The notes under the pieces are model-generated. The model had not been told where the DNA came from, ran no database searches, and saw only the letters and a list, made by a program, of their open reading frames with translations. The position numbers and the translations under genes are program-made. This document shows, one piece after another, positions 61,804 through 64,000 of a stretch of DNA of 64,000 nucleotides; within the stretch, counting starts at the first letter, position 1; the number at the start of each line of letters is the position of its first letter. Origin of the DNA: Clostridium culturomicium. Its GTDB lineage: Bacteria; Bacillota; Clostridia; Clostridiales; Clostridiaceae. The DNA lies in contig NZ_CCXK01000017.1 of assembly GCF_000821305.1 (NCBI RefSeq), forward strand, positions 126,159 to 190,158, written 5' to 3'.

Positions 61804-63071
61804 GTAAGGAGTTTAAGTTGCCACAAAACCTTCTATTAGGAGTCGCCACGGCTTCAAAGCAGATTGAAGGAGGAGACACGGATAGTAACTGGAATGACTG
61901 GTATGAAAGAGGCGAAATCAGAGATGGCAGTAATCCTGCTAGGGCAAATGACCATTATAATAGGTTTAAGGAAGATATTGATTTAATGGCAGAAATGAAT
62001 ATTGAAATTTACCGCATGAGTATTGAGTGGAGTCGCATTCAGCCAAAAGAGGGATGTTTCGATGAAGGTGTTATTGAACATTATCGAGAAGAAGTTAAAT
62101 ATCTGCAAAGCAAGAGGATAAGGGTCCTTTTAACGCTTCATCATTTTAGCAACCCCATGTGGTTTGAAAGAATTGGTGGTTTTTTAAATAAAGACAGCAG
62201 CGATATTTTTTTACAATTTGTAACTACAGTAGTATTAAAACTGGGGGATTTAGTTTCTGAATATATAACTATAAATGAACCCAATGTTTATGTTACCAGT
62301 GCCTACTATTTCGGAGAGTTTCCTCCAGGGCATAAATCTTTTAAGGAGTGCAGAGAGGCATTCACAAATTTAGCTTTGAGCCATATTAAGGCATATAAAG
62401 GGATCCATGATATTCGTAAAAAAATGGGCTTTAGTGATACAAAGGTTGGCTATGCAAGCCATGTAAGAGTTTTTGAGCCAAGCAGAAAGAATAATTCTTT
62501 CGATAAAATTTCAGCGAAGCTGATGGATCAGCTTTTTCAAGTTGGTATAGATGATGCCTGTATGATTGGAAGAGTATCCTTCCCAATCAAAAATCATAAG
62601 TATTTTGAAAAAGGAAAGTATTATGATTTCGTTGGAATAAATTATTACGCAAGAAGTATGGTTAAATTCTTTGAGGAGTTTCCTAAGGCAGAGGCGCCAC
62701 ATAATGATATGGGGTGGGAAATTTATCCTGAAGGGTTGGGCATTGTTGCAAAACGATATTATGAGAAATATAATGCTGAAATTTATATCACTGAAAATGG
62801 AACTGCTGACAGGAATGATAAATTTCGTTCAAAGTTTATATATGATCATTTAAAGGTTATTGCAAATTGTTCAGTACCAATCACTAGGTATTATCATTGG
62901 ACCTTTATTGATAATTTTGAGTGGATGGATGGTGAAGCAGAGTGCTTTGGCTTAGTTAACTTAAATTATGAAACACAGGTTAGAACGCCAAGGGAAAGCT
63001 GTATCTTTTATTCCGAAATAATTAGAAATAAAAATATAACTGATGCAATGTATTCAAAGTATGTTAAATAA
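61800..63071 (+). CDS. GH1 beta-glucosidase-type glycosidase
   Basis: The 423-residue barrel has LLGVATASKQIEGGDTDSNW near the N-terminus, MSIEWSRIQPKEG, the acid/base Glu in YITINEPNVYV (about residue 159) and the nucleophile Glu in IYITENGTADRND (about 330). There is no signal peptide, so it cleaves imported beta-glucosides or related glycosides. It is somewhat shorter than the usual 440-480. No PTS genes are nearby and no clear phosphate-binding signature is seen, so plain and 6-phospho activity cannot be told apart. Its start codon overlaps the stop of a tiny leader ORF. Confidence 0.92.
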   Translation: MSKEFKLPQNLLLGVATASKQIEGGDTDSNWNDWYERGEIRDGSNPARANDHYNRFKEDIDLMAEMNIEIYRMSIEWSRIQPKEGCFDEGVIEHYREEVKYLQSKRIRVLLTLHHFSNPMWFERIGGFLNKDSSDIFLQFVTTVVLKLGDLVSEYITINEPNVYVTSAYYFGEFPPGHKSFKECREAFTNLALSHIKAYKGIHDIRKKMGFSDTKVGYASHVRVFEPSRKNNSFDKISAKLMDQLFQVGIDDACMIGRVSFPIKNHKYFEKGKYYDFVGINYYARSMVKFFEEFPKAEAPHNDMGWEIYPEGLGIVAKRYYEKYNAEIYITENGTADRNDKFRSKFIYDHLKVIANCSVPITRYYHWTFIDNFEWMDGEAECFGLVNLNYETQVRTPRESCIFYSEIIRNKNITDAMYSKYVK

Positions 63072-63200
63072 TAAGATAAAAGAAGTGACTAGCTTTCTAT
63101 GATTTAATATATCGTGGAAAGCTAGTTTAATGTATAATAAAATCCATGAAAGAAAAAAGTATATTAAAGAAATAATTATTTTGAACTTAAGGAGAAATAA

Positions 63201-63656
63201 ATGGAAAGATTTAATGCTGAAATTAAACAAGTTGAAGGCAAGGATGCAAGTTATATTGAAATCCCCTTTGATGTGGAAGCAGTGTATGGAAGTAAAAGAG
63301 TTAAGGTTAAAGCAACCTTTGATGGTCATCCATATAGAGGTTCTATTGTTAGAATGGGATTACCTTGCTATATGATTGGAATTACAAAGGAAATTAGAAA
63401 AGCTATAGGTAAAATCTTTGGAGATATAATACAGGTTTCTATTGAAAAAGATGAAGAGGAAAGAACTATTGAAATTCCAAAAGATTTTCAAGAAGCTGTG
63501 GATAAAAGTGAAGAAGCAAAGGCCTTTTGGGATACCTTATCTTTTTCTGGAAAGAGAAAATATATAACTTGGATTACTTCTGCAAAGAAGGAAGAAACAC
63601 GAAAACAACGTTTAGAAACTGCTGTTGAGAAATTAAGAAATAAAGAAAAACTATAG
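63201..63656 (+). CDS. DUF1905/YdeI-type protein
   Basis: The 151-residue soluble protein has a DUF1905 domain (FNAEIKQVEGKDASYIEIPF, ATFDGHPYRGSIVRMG, CYMIGITKEIRKAIGK) and a C-terminal YdeI/OmpD-associated domain (WDTLSFSGKRKYITWI, KKEETRKQRLE). The family has been linked to resistance against bacteriocins or peptides, but its action is unclear. TAAGGAGAAATAA precedes the ATG. Single gene. Confidence 0.9.
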   Translation: MERFNAEIKQVEGKDASYIEIPFDVEAVYGSKRVKVKATFDGHPYRGSIVRMGLPCYMIGITKEIRKAIGKIFGDIIQVSIEKDEEERTIEIPKDFQEAVDKSEEAKAFWDTLSFSGKRKYITWITSAKKEETRKQRLETAVEKLRNKEKL

Positions 63657-63792
63657 TAAAATTGCAGAGAAAATGAAAAGGAAACTGTACTACTTTAAAT
63701 TGACCATCATGGCATATGCATTAAAATTTTGATATATGCAATTTAAACTATAAAAATTAAATGCGTTATCTAACGTAATAATAAATAGATAC

Positions 63793-63831
63793 AAAATCTT
63801 CTATAGATATTAAAATCTATGGGGGATTTTT
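63793..63831 (+). terminator. Terminator after a 130-bp tail
   Basis: AAAATCTTCTATAGAT pairs, with G-U pairs, with ATCTATGGGGGATTTT. The remaining bases to 64000 hold no ORF that I can support. Confidence 0.7.
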
Positions 63832-64000
63832 ATATAACTATATCTTCATAAAATTCAATATGTTATGTATGGAAATTATTTTTTAGAGTATTATGAAGTC
63901 TTATTTTGTAAAAGATAAAAAGCGATTCATAGGATAATTACTTAAAAGTGCCTAATTGATGAAGTAACTTTTTTGGATTAACCTATATTAAGCAGTAATT

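Noticed and set aside
63130..63375. An 81-residue plus-strand frame overlapping the DUF1905 gene
   Set aside because: It is out of frame with the well supported DUF1905/YdeI gene and lacks family features after base 63200.

Overview
The window looks like chromosome from a low-GC, Gram-positive anaerobe, most likely a Clostridium sensu stricto relative. Pointers are the A/T-rich codons, strong AGGAGG-type ribosome binding sites, many U-tailed hairpin terminators, a type I-B-like CRISPR repeat ending in ATTTAAAT, and a clostridial gene set (thiW-thiM-thiE salvage, split ThrE exporter, NSS transporter with tiny partner, ferredoxin-nitroreductase, DUF445). I saw no rRNA or tRNA gene. Assignments come from reading motifs by eye; no database search was run.

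Layout. 1-5.3 kb: the end of a CRISPR-Cas locus (cas4 tail, cas1, cas2), a leader with a promoter, and 55 identical 30-bp repeats with 54 spacers. 5.3-14 kb: an accessory zone with an IS256-type transposase remnant, an AlkD-like DNA repair protein, an ADP-ribosylglycohydrolase, a decayed adenine methyltransferase, a large SF1 helicase with a DUF2726-like C-terminus, and a flotillin. 14.2-17 kb: a membrane-anchored seven-heme cytochrome c followed by a CcmF-type haem lyase, an unexpected pair for a Clostridium. 17.2-21.6 kb: a thiamine salvage locus (TPP riboswitch, terminator, a second unidentified structured leader, thiW, thiM, thiE, HAD phosphatase, thiamine-binding protein, thiD). 21.8-24 kb: small proteins, a group II intron 5' stub, a SIMPL protein and gene debris. 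24-29.3 kb: lysA; an aldo/keto reductase-MerR-flavoprotein operon behind a MerR-type 19-bp-spacer promoter; an MdoB/LtaS-like transferase. 29.5-35.5 kb: an NSS amino-acid transporter with a MetS-like small subunit, a cytosolic UshA-like nucleotidase, an F420 ligase-like protein and a LysR regulator. 35.5-39.3 kb and 54-57.8 kb: two copies of a divergent AraC/GH2 module in inverted order. 39.8-43.2 kb: a Trp-type ABC importer. 43.3-53.8 kb: ECF sigma/anti-sigma, a chimeric AraC/DUF5131 scar, truncated nitroreductase, MerR, DUF445, an unknown 311-residue protein, GH3, cardiolipin synthase and MATE. 57.8-63.7 kb: split ThrE, proline iminopeptidase, a membrane protein, VOC protein, GH1 and a DUF1905/YdeI protein.

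How things work together. The most interesting non-coding signal is a shared leader plan in front of two unrelated amino-acid transporters. Each has a good sigma-A promoter, a short ORF with a strong ribosome binding site, then three or four nearly identical tandem intrinsic terminators with a CAUAG...CUAUG core, then the transporter (29.5-29.9 kb for NSS, 42.7-43.2 kb for the ABC importer). In the ABC leader a second short ORF ends in a Tyr/His-rich tail whose stop codon lies inside the first terminator stem. This suggests serial attenuation.

Other notable signals are a composite double-hairpin repeat found only beside the two AraC/GH2 modules, a dispersed palindrome with constant core CCCGTAGANTCTACGGG and variable but complementary flanks, a 13-codon leader ORF that overlaps the GH1 start as ATGA, and the second structured RNA ahead of thiW.
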